Assembly: GCA_964035545.1 (NCBI GenBank)
Contig: OZ037773.1
Span: 1,552,751-1,616,750, forward strand
Direction of reading: 5' to 3'
Origin: Bugula neritina
Taxonomy: Eukaryota > Bryozoa > Gymnolaemata > Cheilostomatida > Bugulidae
Length of the DNA: 64,000 nucleotides
Shown piece after piece: positions 17,637-28,261 of the stretch. The position numbers and the translations under genes were made by a program. Numbering within the stretch: the first letter of the stretch is position 1; every line of letters starts with the position of its first letter. The notes under the pieces are model-generated. The model made no database searches, was not told the DNA's origin, and worked only from the letters and a program-made list of their open reading frames with translations.

Positions 17637-18350
17637 ATGGAAGAAGAGCCTGTAATGGAGAATGGCATACCAGTAGTACTCCGCCGACGACACCGTTGGG
17701 TGTCACCCACGACAGAGAGGAGAATTGAAGAAGCCTGGGGACCCAGTGGACCACACCGAACCTGCCAGGTCTGCTTTGAGGAGTGCCCGTCGCACCGCTC
17801 CTTGCGTTTACATGTAGATGCCCATTTCCTACTCCACTTCTGTCCCTGCGGGTTCCACGACGTCTACCCGTATCCCGTGACAGTACATAAGCTAAGCTGC
17901 TTCGCCGCAGAGAACCACACTGTTGATGAAGACAGTTTCCCCCTATACCTGGATGCCATCAAACCAGTCATCAGGAAGGCTATTACCCTGGCCGCACTAA
18001 CGTCAGGGTTTCACGTACTGTTACTATCTGCCCGCCATAAGTCCCCTATGGTTCAGGGCCCACCTCCTACCCCCGTCAACCCTAGCAACACCCCAGAAGT
18101 AGAAGAAACAACCATATCCCGTATAACGGAGACCCCTATAACCCCACCAAGGCCTAGCCAGCTGGCTAACGTAGAAGAGCGGCTTCTAAGACTGCAAGCC
18201 GAGTTCACACAACTTGCCCCTGACTTGCTGGATACGACGACAGGTCTATACCAGTTGAAGGACTCAGTGGGACGACTGAAGAGGCGGCTACGGGCCCGAC
18301 AGGCTCGACACAGAGCACGGTCGCTACAAGAAGCAGAGTCCAACCAATGA
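17637..18350 (+). CDS. third ORF of the LTR element: C2H2/C2HC zinc-finger and coiled-coil protein of unknown function
   Basis: 237 aa from the first in-frame ATG (MEEEPVMENG). It has a zinc finger CQVCFEECPSHRSLRLHVDAH (C-x2-C-x12-H-x3-H), directly followed by a second, atypical one (CPC...H-x3-C). A hydrophobic stretch (AITLAALTSGFHVLLL) follows, then a Pro/Thr-rich linker, a leucine-heptad segment (VEERLLRLQAEFTQL...) and a very basic tail (KRRLRARQARHRAR). It sits in the position of env but shows no signal peptide or envelope features. It could bind nucleic acid. I do not recognise a known family. The frame is intact inside an element with identical LTRs. Confidence 0.75.
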   Translation: MEEEPVMENGIPVVLRRRHRWVSPTTERRIEEAWGPSGPHRTCQVCFEECPSHRSLRLHVDAHFLLHFCPCGFHDVYPYPVTVHKLSCFAAENHTVDEDSFPLYLDAIKPVIRKAITLAALTSGFHVLLLSARHKSPMVQGPPPTPVNPSNTPEVEETTISRITETPITPPRPSQLANVEERLLRLQAEFTQLAPDLLDTTTGLYQLKDSVGRLKRRLRARQARHRARSLQEAESNQ

Positions 18351-18624
18351 GAATGCCTGGGGTAGGCACCTTCGTTGAGCTATAGCTCGTTTGGAATGTG
18401 ACGAGCGCTCCGACATTGGCTCGCGTGCTGGTAAGCACCCTCTCTCTTAATAGCTGACTAGATGTGTGTGATCGATCACCCTGTTGTCTTCTAATGTAAA
18501 CGTTGTCGTGTTTAACTATTTCTTTTCTTACTCTTTGTGGGTTTACTTATGTATATTTTCCTTTTTGGATTATTGTATGGTTTTTCATTATGTTTTTTAT
18601 TGTGTTATCAGAAAGTAGGGCTTT

Positions 18625-18640
18625 CTGCTGGGGGGGACGG
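18625..18640 (+). promoter_or_regulatory. polypurine tract
   Basis: TTCTGCTGGGGGGGACGG abuts the 3' LTR; the G-rich run is the expected plus-strand primer. Confidence 0.7.
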
Positions 18641-18992
18641 TGTAGTGAGTAGTGCAAGTACAAATACAGGAATCGCCCTCTCCCTACTCTTGGAATACTT
18701 AGACTCTTATGCGGCAACCAATTAGCAGCTCCGGAAGATATGCTTCCGAGTCACGTGACACTTCCCGGGTTATTAACATTATATCACGTTGTTGTAAGCG
18801 GAGGCTTGTAGTAGTAACATGTGTTAGTAGTTGACTCTTGTATAGGATAATTTGATGTGATGTTTGGTTTATGCTTTATTGTGGATAATAAATATAATTA
18901 CTCGACAGCTACCTTAGTAATTGATAACAGAATAACCAGCTAACTATACGCAAGTAAATAACTCACGCTCAGTAATTGCACAAATTACTACA
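18641..18992 (+). repeat. 3' LTR
   Basis: 352 bp, identical to the 5' LTR at every position I compared, flanked downstream by CTTT. Confidence 0.95.
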
Positions 18993-19705
18993 CTTTCACC
19001 TAGTAATAGTAATAGCAATAGTATTATTATTACTATTACTATTACTATTACTACTAGTATTGGTAACTGAGTCTGACTAACTCACAACATTAACAGTAAC
19101 ACTAAGTCTAACTGTAACTGTAAAGCTAAATACAGATACAAATTGAAATATTTATTGTAACAGTCAGTAATACTAATACTATTAGTAAAGTGGTAGTATC
19201 AGATCAGTTATACTCCTAGTTATACTAATTAGTAATTAGTAATTACTATTAGATTTAGACTTTAGTCTTACTGTTTGCGTTGCAGTATGAGTTACTCTTA
19301 TTCATAGTAATTACTAATTAGTATTATTTTTACTATTAGCACTATTTATTATTAATAAGTGTCATTAAAATCATTATATTTATTTAATTTTTTAGTGATT
19401 TAATTTTACTATACTGTAATTATTCCAGCTATTATAAGTATAACTATTACTAAAAGTAATTTGCTATTATACTTAGTCTTAGAGGAATCACAGAGCAAAT
19501 ACTTGCTTTGCAGTGACAATTACTAATAGTGTTAGTGTTACATTTACATTATGATCAAGTTGAACTTAAAGTTAAAGCATTAGTGTTAGTATAACAAATA
19601 CAATAACATTAATAATAACAGTTCTTAAGTGTGTTTAACATACTGTAAGACAATAATTACAAAACTGAAAGGTATCTATATTTTCATATTGATAGTTAAG
19701 CTGGG
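18993..19705. other. intergenic low-complexity AT DNA, STK19 upstream region
   Basis: TAGTAATAGTAATAG-type sequence at 19000-19400, then AT-rich DNA. No coding exon seen. Confidence 0.6.
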
Positions 19706-21261
19706 ATGCTAAAGAGAAAACTGCGTTCTAACGTTGATCAATTGCTAACAGCCAAGAGGAAAGCTGCAGAAGCAAGATTAGATATCTTGTTCTCTGATGA
19801 TGTTCCGCGGCCCACAAATGTGCAAGAGTGTATAAAATATATCAGAGAGCTGGTCGATTGGCGACAATTTTGTGGTAGGTTTTTGTACACCAAGTAGTTG
19901 TTTGATTTATTTTTGAAAAAAAATGAATCTATCATCTTTTCCTTGCTAAGATTGTAGCTCTTTTTTTTCATCGTCAAATGATATTTCAGTTGTTTACTTA
20001 GCTATCACAAAAATACCATCTTTTTTCAGAAAAGATTCCGCCCATTGTCATACAGAGCCAGTTGTATTCTATCCTTGTGGATCACACACAAATAGACAAT
20101 GAAATTAATACTCTTAGATGTCAAGGTCATATAGTAATCGTCAAACTAGATGCTGGCTATTATGGCATAGTTAATAAGAAGGAGTACTTAAATACAGGTA
20201 TGCTGTGCTCTTTATAGTTCTGGCGTCTTTCATTTTGTGAGCTAAAAGTGTTTGTGAAGAAATCATCTCAGCGTTGCTTAGCACTAGAGTTTGAGAGTTG
20301 CTGTGTATAGTAAGTCTTCACTGACTATAAACTGTGCTCTACAAATTCAGTCTTGTCACGGGTATTGCTTTGTCAGTATCCCGTGCATCTTAACCAACAC
20401 ACAGTGATTCATATTTTATCATGTTTTATTAATTTCACTGTGTATTTATTTTTTATATTACACTCTTTTGGATAGATATGTGTGTTGTTTTATGAACCTT
20501 AGTTGAAAGACAAATTGAAGAACTAGAATTGGAGAAAGAGACAGGAGATGGGTTTATAGCCTTTTGTACTGAAGGTGAATTAGATGTGGAACTCAGTGGC
20601 AAGCAGCTATTGCAAAATCTAACGGAGACACAAATAAATACTTTGGTTAGATCTGGATATCTCACGTCTGAAGTTACAGGTAGCTAAACCATGAAGTTTC
20701 CAACTGATCATGTGATGTTCTGTTTATTTTTAAACTTGAAAAGAGAAAGTAACTTCCAAAGTTTAAACTGTGATATAAACCATTTCCGTACGTTGTTGGC
20801 AAGTTCTATGCTAAAGCATTCAGCTGATCAAACTTTCATTTCAGCTGCCAGGACTTGTGCACGACTTTGTTGAGGCATTTAGGATTTCAAATTTCGTTTT
20901 TATATTTTTAAATTGTAAAATCAAACAGATAGCATATTACTATGAATGTAAATGTTTCACTCTTAGTGGATTTTTTTTTTGTGTATCAACAAATCTGTTT
21001 GTTGTAGGCATGTTTTACCTCTCTATACCAAATGCTGCGCTATTTCTACGCACCTTCAATGATGGACTGAAGTCACTTAAGTCTATAATCAAAAGGTCAA
21101 AGTTTAAAGAAATATTACTGATTGAGCTTCTAAAAAAAGAGGGAAAGAAAACGAAAAAATTAGGAAATATATATTATAGTTTGCATTTAATTGGGGCAGA
21201 GGTAGTAAAGATTGTTGGCACTACATCGGGCCCACTACTCAGATATGTTGAAGAGGATTAA
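19706..21261 (+). CDS. STK19: STK19-like winged-helix DNA-repair protein, 4 exons
   Basis: Exons: 19706-19874, 20030-20197, 20503-20679, 21008-21261 (TAA), 255 codons with phase 1 at each junction. Key matches: a basic N-terminus (MLKRKLRSN), IPPIVIQSQLYSILVDHT, QGHIVIVKL, FLRTFNDGLKSL, KFKEILLIELL, YSLHLIGAEVVKIVGTTSGPLLR. Human STK19, despite its name, is a DNA-binding protein of winged-helix domains that acts in transcription-coupled nucleotide excision repair; the present length is close to its roughly 250-aa form. No kinase motifs are visible. The ATG lies upstream of the conserved region with an in-frame basic tail. An AATAAA at 21952-21957 may end the transcript. Confidence 0.92.
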
Positions 21262-22829
21262 CTTCTCTGGCAATGTTGGTCTACAAAAACTTGTTCAAAG
21301 TTTAATAGTTTGTAAATGTCATTTTCAAGTGTTGGTGGTTGCGTAACTGGTTACTAAAATATTGCTCCTCAAGCTATGACATCACGAGGTGTCTGGACCT
21401 AGAATTTCTCCGATATCGATGGTGCTCCGCTACTATTTTTACAATTAGTTTATTTTTGATGCGTGTCAAAGATGGGCTTCCTTTGTAGGTGCAGAGGTTT
21501 AGCAACGTATATGTATATGTTCTGTGTGATGTCTAATAACAAAGTTAGATAAACTATACCAAGGAATTTTTAAAAGACTAGTACAGCCTGTTCGATATAT
21601 TTTTACTTACCAATTAAACTTGAGTGTAGTCCATAATTTAGATTGCCATGCTTCTTCAGCACCGTCATGTTTTTTATCAAATAAGAAAACTGTTTATTTT
21701 GAAAATCTCATGTATTTGTTTTATTATTCAGTTAGGTACCCAAGTAGTGTTTAGTAATGAAATTAATTTTTACTCATTTTTTTACTCAGAATATACAAAA
21801 TATTTTTATTTTGCTTGACAGTATTAAAAATCGAGAAACAATCTGGTAAAAGTTGATTATATGGCCAGTTGAATGAAGTAAACTCGCAAAGAAATTACTG
21901 TGTTTGTATCAGGATTATAAAGCAGCAGGAATTGCCTACTTTCTACTTCTCAATAAAGTATTAAAAAACTGCATTTCAACATTATAATTCAAGCTGTTGC
22001 AGCTAAGTCGTTTCCTATTTCTGAACCTTAAAATATAAATTTGTATTTCTTCTAAATAATCAAACACTGCCTAATGATTTGATACTTATTCAACTGACAC
22101 CCATTGCAGGTGATTTTATGTACTAGAGTAGGTCTAATGAGTACTTAGTTCCATCATACATCAGCTGGTTATATTCATCTTCTCAACAATAATTTCTATA
22201 AATTAATCTTTTCTCTTGCAAAGTCTAAGTCTGTTTGTCCAAATTGATTGAAGGCTGGTGTCCACATATTTATTATAGAACCAGATTTCACAGGCACACA
22301 TAATTGAAATACCAAAATAATGCATAGCAGGGTCAGCCCTGCTTTAAAAAAATATAATATTTATCAGCACAAATTTTATCAGATAAAATTAGACAAATAT
22401 GGTTTATTGTGTCAGCAATTAATAATTTGCTATATAAATGAAATTAAGTAATATATTATTGTAATGTACATGTAACAGAAGCTATAGTGAAATATAGAAT
22501 ATTTTAGACAGACATTATTCAGACAGTATAAATGCAAGTAGAAACACAGTTACACTGTTTACTTGGTATCAGAGTCAACTGCAGGCACTATAAATCACTC
22601 CTACAAAATAAAACATTGAGTGAATACAGTCGAATGAATAGAGTGAGTGAGTACAGTAGAGTGAGTGACTACAGTAGAGTGACTGACTACAGTAGAGTGA
22701 CTGACTACAGTAGAGTGAGTGACTACAGTAGAGTGAATACAGAAGCGTTACTACAGTAGAGTGAATACAGTAGAGTGAATACAGTAGAGTGAATACAATA
22801 GAATGAATACGGTAAAATGAGTTACAAAA
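21262..22829. other. convergent 3' region of STK19 (+) and PCMT1 (-)
   Basis: No coding exon. Plus-strand AATAAA at 21952-21957 and a minus-strand AATAAA (TTTATT at 22403-22408) are candidate ends. An 18-bp repeat occupies 22610-22800. Confidence 0.55.
22610..22800. repeat. 18-bp minisatellite near the PCMT1 3' end
   Basis: Units of AGAGTGAGTGACTACAGT and shorter AGAGTGAATACAGT versions, about ten copies, beginning 30 bases downstream of the PCMT1 stop. Confidence 0.85.
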
Positions 22830-25800
22830 TTAGCATAAGAAAAGATACCTAGCAGAGGACCACTGTTTCTCACTGTCGGTAAGGGGCACATATATAACGC
22901 CCATCAAAGATTTCTTTGTGAGAGAGCCATCTGGAGCTCGGTCTATCTGCACGAGGTCCTGGGACCCTCCTTCTGGCCCGTATGGTATAATCATTCTACC
23001 GCCTGGAGCCAGCTGGTCTACAAGCTAAAGTAAACATAGTCCACTAAACAACCACTCAGCTGTGGTGGTTTATACAAAATAATTGCATAATCAATGATAA
23101 TATGTTTAGAAACAATTTAATGTAAGGTCTGTAATATATCAGCTTCATAACTAAGGACAAGTCATGAAGCTGATGTTCACATCTGCTCATGTTGGAGCAA
23201 ATGTGGTTTTTATAGACTTGGTTTCTCACGTACTGACTGAGGGATGGTGGGTGCAGCAGCCCCCACATGTATTGCATCATAAGGTCCGTCTGACACATAG
23301 CCCAGTCTACCGTCTCCTAGCAACAGCTTCATCCTGCCAGAGTCTAATAACGCCTGAAATACGGCAGCAGCCAGCTGTTTAAAGTTCATTTAATGCTTAG
23401 CCAACACAGCTATAGTAAATGTAGGAAATGCACAAATGATGTGAAAGATTGAATCTAATAATTTGTCGCTTGAGAATTTAGTTTGCAATAAAAACTTCAC
23501 TAAGTGAAAATCAATGTTCTGTGAATCTACATTTTGGGAAAGAAAACAGAAAAAATATCGGTTTGTTACCATCACAGCTACTCGGTTACCTGAAGACTTG
23601 TATCCTTTCTTATATTTGCTAGCGAGTCATCTACTATACCTTTGATATGATCGATACCGACAACCCTTCCAGTCTCCCCAACCTACATTCAGTAACACAG
23701 TATTGGTCCTAGGGCTACACAAAATTATCACATTTCAGAAACAATTCAGTGCATTACACATTGTGAGGGTGACATGAAAACAGTTGAGAAAATCAACTAG
23801 CAAACACCAAGTTGTAATTGTCTACTTGTGGTGGGTGATGCAATGTGAGCAGCTAGCTGTTTGGGTATGTTATAAGACAGATTCTATAATTAAAGAGAAA
23901 TAATAACCATCACTACTCTTATATGTGATGTCATTACTAAATGTTATGTCACAACTATATGTGATGTTACTACGATATATGTGATGTCATCAGTATTTGT
24001 GATGTCATCAGTATATGTAGAGATAATAAGCATTACATACCATGAAAGCCATACAAGCCGTGAGGTACCCTGTCCCTGATCCCACATCTAAGGCCTTCTT
24101 GCCTTCCACCAAATGATTTGATAAGGCCTCCAACGCATAGGCATGCTATAAATTTATCAGTATTTAACAAATCCACTTACAGCAGGGCAAGCCTGTGAAA
24201 GGCTACAAATTACACCCGTATCAATTGTGAATATTTTGAGTTAATTTACAACACATAAAAAGGATGTCTACAACTATTGCCTTAAAATATTATTACTACA
24301 ACTTTTCTTAACTGAATGAGAATACATTTGAAAAACACTTCAGAAGATAAATTTTACTAGCATTGCATGAATATGGCACAACAAAATATTGCATGACATG
24401 TTTCTTTATTGGTTAGAGATAATATGCAGGAAATTTGTTTATAAGCATCATAAGTAGTACTGAATATTGAAAAACGTTATTCAAACACTAGAAGGTGAGA
24501 GTAAAGAAGGTGGGAGTATAGAAGGTGGGAGTATAGAAGGTGAGAGTGTAGAAGGAGAGAGTATAGAAGGTGAGAGTGTAGAAGGTGGGAGTATAGAATA
24601 TGGGAGTATAGAAGGTGAGAGTGTAGAAGGAGAGAGTATAGAAGGTGAGAGTATAGAAGGTGAGAGTGTTAACAGCTCACCATGTGTGGAGCGCTGATTG
24701 TAGCCTTGTAACCGATAGACTGAGGAGAATCTGCATATTTGTCTCGGTTAGTAAAGTGTCCTCTATCCACCTTCAACATTGCTTGTATGACACTCTCAGT
24801 TTTCAAAATTCCATTTCCTGTAAGTAAACCTTCCGTAACCATCAAGTTTGAAAAAAGAGGGCAACTCACACCATTAGCTTACTAAAGAAAAAAATGAAGG
24901 CTTTAGATGTGTACATAGTTCATCAAACTTTTAAATCAAACAGGCTTACCGACATATATCTGTGAAAGAAAAATGCTAATAGTAAAGGGGAGAGCTATTG
25001 AAAGTTCCAGTTCTTTAGGAATGGCTAAGAACTGCAACATTTAATTCTTAGAGCTTTTCTCTTGGGTATATCAATTTCAGACAAAAATGAAGGTGCACGT
25101 ATTTAGAGAAAAAAGAATTGGGAAATCAAAAATAGAAGCATAAAAAATTAACTTTCTAAAACTCTATTCTTTTATTTAAAAAAAAGTCTCAGTGTTTATA
25201 GAAAAAAGTTTGAAACTGCACACCCAGATAAATAGTACGGCACAGATATAATGCATACTAATCAGGCATGTACAGTGCTGTGAAAAAGTTTAAGGACGCT
25301 TGCAGAAATTTCTATGTATCTTGTTTAATAGGCATTTCTTGGAAGTTCTTAGTATTTTCCTGCAAGTTCTATATATCAAAATGACCCTTAGAATGTGCAC
25401 TACAATTTCCACCTTATAGATTTTTACTGCTGTAATGTTTTCTACCTATTTTTGGGCTAACTACACAAGCAGCTGAGAAAGCGCAACTCCTGTGTTTTTA
25501 TGTTTCCAAAGTTTATCGCTTCTGATAACCACAAAAGGCTGAACGCTGAAATTTGACTTTGTGCGTGGCATCATGATATCATAAAGTATGACTTTCTTTC
25601 ATAATTTGAAATCTGTCATTTGGTTGTAAGCTTTTACATGGTGTCCACTTAGGTGCTGCGCATAGACAAAATGAGAGCTGTAAATCTTACTTTAAAAGCA
25701 AGGTTTGTAATAATTTTCTTGCATAACGAAAGTTATTCAATTAGAAAATTATCTGTAAAGGTTGGCAAAGCAAAGACAACTGTACATCAAATTATCAAGA

Positions 25801-27378
25801 AGTTTATGGAGACTGGCAGTGTAGCAGATCAACCTGGAAGTGGACGACCAAGAATAAGCACACCCAGAGATGACAAGGTTCTCATTAGAATCAGCAAGAA
25901 GGATCATCATAAAACAAGTTCTGAGTTGGCAAAGAATGCTCAGAATCAACAGGAACAGCAGCTTCGACATCCCAGATAAGGCGAAGATTGCCGAGCCATG
26001 GTCTACATGGCTGCAAAGCAAGACGGAAGCCTCTACTAACCGAAAAGTAGCAAAAAAACCGGCTACGTTGGGCCAAGGAGCATGGTAGTTAGACAGTGAA
26101 TGATTAGAAAAAAGTAATTATTTCAGATGAATTCACATCATGCTGGAAACTGTTTTGTTAGAAAATACCAGTATGAGGAATATAACCCCTAATGTATTCT
26201 TCGAACAATTAAGCACCCTATCGGTGTTATGTTCTGGGGTTGTATAACATCAAAAGGTGTAGGTCGACTCAGTAATTGCTCTGGAATGATGTTAATGCCC
26301 AAAAATAATATATAGAGAATCTCAATGCTAAACTTCTTCCAATCATAAAAAACTTCTTTTTAAATGAAATTAACATATTTGAAGATGACAATGCACCATG
26401 CCAATGGGCAAAAACTGTTACAGAGTAGATGAAAAAGCAGAGGATCTCAACACCTAACTGGCCAGCACAAAGCCGGGACTTGAACCCAATAAGAAATTCA
26501 TGGTGAAAAATGGCTAAAATAGTCTCCTCAAAGAAGCCAACAACTAAGCTGACACTCATAGAGCCTGTAATTCATGCATGGCATCATGTTGTGACTGAAA
26601 ACGAGTTGGAGAAGCTGTACGATTCGATGCCTCGTCGCTGCCGACTTGTGATTGAGAATAAAGGCTGGCCAACAAAAAATTGATACTAAAATTTAAAGCA
26701 ATGCTGCTATAATGTGTATAACAATTCACATATAATATTTTTCTATGTTTCAAGTAAAATATTCTGATGTCCTACAGTACACACAAATTGTGAGAACATC
26801 AAATAATTCTCATATATGCATAGTATCTCATTGTTTCACCCAAATTTTGGAAGGAAGTGAAAAGAGACACTAATAATTTGTATAAATGAAATAAGGAGAT
26901 CTTGAGGAACATTTTGATAGGCATCATGCCTATGGAAATGCTTTTGTTATGTCTTAAAATTAGCTTGGAACATTGCTATTATGGAAAACAATGAAGCGTC
27001 CTTAAACTTTTTCACAGCACTGTAGATGTTAAGTACTGATAATAAACTTCAGTTGTCAAGTTTGCCCATGTAGCCTGTATCCGACAGTTTGATAAAATAA
27101 CATTATTGGCAAAAATAGAAAATCATACCTTTTGTCCCAGTTCAGTATGGAGTAAGAGATGTTTACGAAGAATAGTAATAAATGAACCCAAGAACATCTG
27201 GTGTTATTTAGATCTGTTGAGAAAATTTTCTAATGACTAGTACTCGAAAACGACAAACAGCAAAGCCAACCTTAGACCCAGGACACTATTTTAGCACTAA
27301 ACCCATATGATTAGAAAGCTTACTTTGGAGATTTGAGATAAGTTCGCGATTGTTGGTACCGCCCGACCTCCAAGCCAT
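22830..27378 (-). CDS. PCMT1: protein-L-isoaspartate O-methyltransferase, 6 exons
   Basis: Exons on the minus strand: 27378-27324, 24817-24681, 24145-24041, 23682-23590, 23353-23234, 23024-22830, total 234 aa. Exon 1 encodes [18 protein letters not shown], the classic MAW..SG start, and joins to [21 protein letters not shown]. Motifs: [19 protein letters not shown] (substrate loop), [16 protein letters not shown] (SAM motif I), [57 protein letters not shown]. The cytosolic enzyme methylates isoaspartyl residues with S-adenosylmethionine to start their repair. The last residues are uncertain: after KQWSSA the frame runs to TAA at 22832-22830, but AG/GTATCT there could be a donor to one more tiny exon, as in alternative human C-termini. 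Intron 1 (2.5 kb) carries a Tc1/mariner element. Confidence 0.93.
24478..24672. repeat. 15-bp minisatellite in PCMT1 intron 2
   Basis: About 13 copies of GAAGGTGAGAGTATA (variants GTGGGAGTATA, GAGAGAGTATA), ending 8 bases from the exon 2 donor at 24680. The unit is a multiple of three, so it gives a false plus-strand frame ([12 protein letters not shown]). Confidence 0.9.
25273..27022 (+). mobile_element. Tc1/mariner DNA transposon, defective, in PCMT1 intron 1
   Basis: 1750 bp bounded by perfect 29-bp terminal inverted repeats (25273-25301 and 26994-27022, beginning CAGTGCTGTGAAAAAGTTT) and by TA on both sides (25271-25272, 27023-27024), the target duplication of this superfamily. It encodes a broken transposase. 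Confidence 0.95.
25671..26683 (+). pseudogene. Tc1-type transposase pseudogene
   Basis: An intact N-terminal half (from ATG 25671) shows the paired-like helix-turn-helix domains ([36 protein letters not shown]). After about residue 95 the frame is broken by shifts and stops (TAA 25977, TAG 26098 and others). Catalytic-domain relics follow: VIISDESHF (first Asp), FEDDNAPCQ (second Asp), [15 protein letters not shown], where the third acidic residue expected after NPI is Arg; the end is GWPTKN then TGA at 26681. It cannot make an active enzyme. Confidence 0.88.
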
Positions 27379-28261
27379 CACACTATAACTCTCAAATACA
27401 GTTGGTAGAACAAGCAAACTGGCTAATAGCTTTCCTTTCTTAAATAACATCTATACCATACTGGACAGTAGTCAATCTGCAAAACAGTCACACTGAGTGA
27501 TGCATCATAATGATAAAATTGCAGTTGGTGTAGCTTAGACATCATCACAGTGATCATCTGCAATATTTAGAACTAGCTTCATCAAAATAAAAATAACAAA
27601 CTGTTGAGTATTGTTATTGAACAACTAGAAAGTATAAGATGAGAACTATAATAACAGCATGTATTGGTAGTTAACTGAGTAAACGTCAGCTGCTAGATCT
27701 GCGTTTACAATTACAGACTCCGGGACCCGTGAACTTATACTTACACACAGTAACTTATAGTTATTGTAACTGTAAGTATTTTAATTTATAGTGACACCGA
27801 TACTGGTAGTCATACTCACTTAGTTTTACTAATACAGTGATACTTATAGTTATAGTATTACTTATTGATATTCTTACAGTTAATCTTATAGTTATTAGTA
27901 CTTTAATCCATTTCCAGTATCTTTATTCATATTCATATTGACTTTGAGCATTAACAGAAAAACTAAGTCCAAAACTTTTGGCAAAGGTAAAAGTAAAGAC
28001 AAAGCAGTTGATTACAACTAAATTTACTTTTACTTTTAGTATTACTACAACAATAAGCATTAGTGATTAGCCTTTAGTTTTCTCATCTCATCTCATCTAA
28101 TTAATCTCACTCGGAGCGCTTTGGCTCCTTTATCGAGATGCAGTGGTGTATGAACAATTGTTTAGATTATCAGTAGTAAGTAAGAAAACCATTTTGTCTA
28201 CGAGATAAGAATATAGTTAATTATGCTTTGATTCAAAGCTCAATAGCTAGCTACTGCCAGG
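27379..28261. other. PCMT1 upstream region and AT-rich intergenic DNA
   Basis: No coding exon. Low-complexity TTATAGTTATAGTATTACT at 27740-27900. The PCMT1 promoter should lie just above 27378. Confidence 0.6.

Larger units (their letters stand above)
13729..18992 (+). mobile_element. Ty3/gypsy-type non-autonomous LTR retrotransposon, full length, recently inserted
   Basis: The element spans 5264 bp. Two 352-bp LTRs (13729-14080 and 18641-18992, TGTAGTGAG...AATTACTACA) appear identical base for base, and CTTT flanks both sides (13725-13728, 18993-18996) as a 4-bp target duplication. A primer binding site follows the 5' LTR at 14082 and a G-rich polypurine tract precedes the 3' LTR. Inside are gag, a second ORF with a retropepsin and an integrase HHCC remnant, and a third ORF. 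No reverse transcriptase, RNase H or integrase DDE core is present, so it must be mobilised by a relative. Its GC content is clearly higher than that of its surroundings. Confidence 0.93.

Noticed and set aside
24467-24697. [12 protein letters not shown] repeat protein (+)
   Set aside because: 15-bp intronic array of PCMT1, opposite strand.
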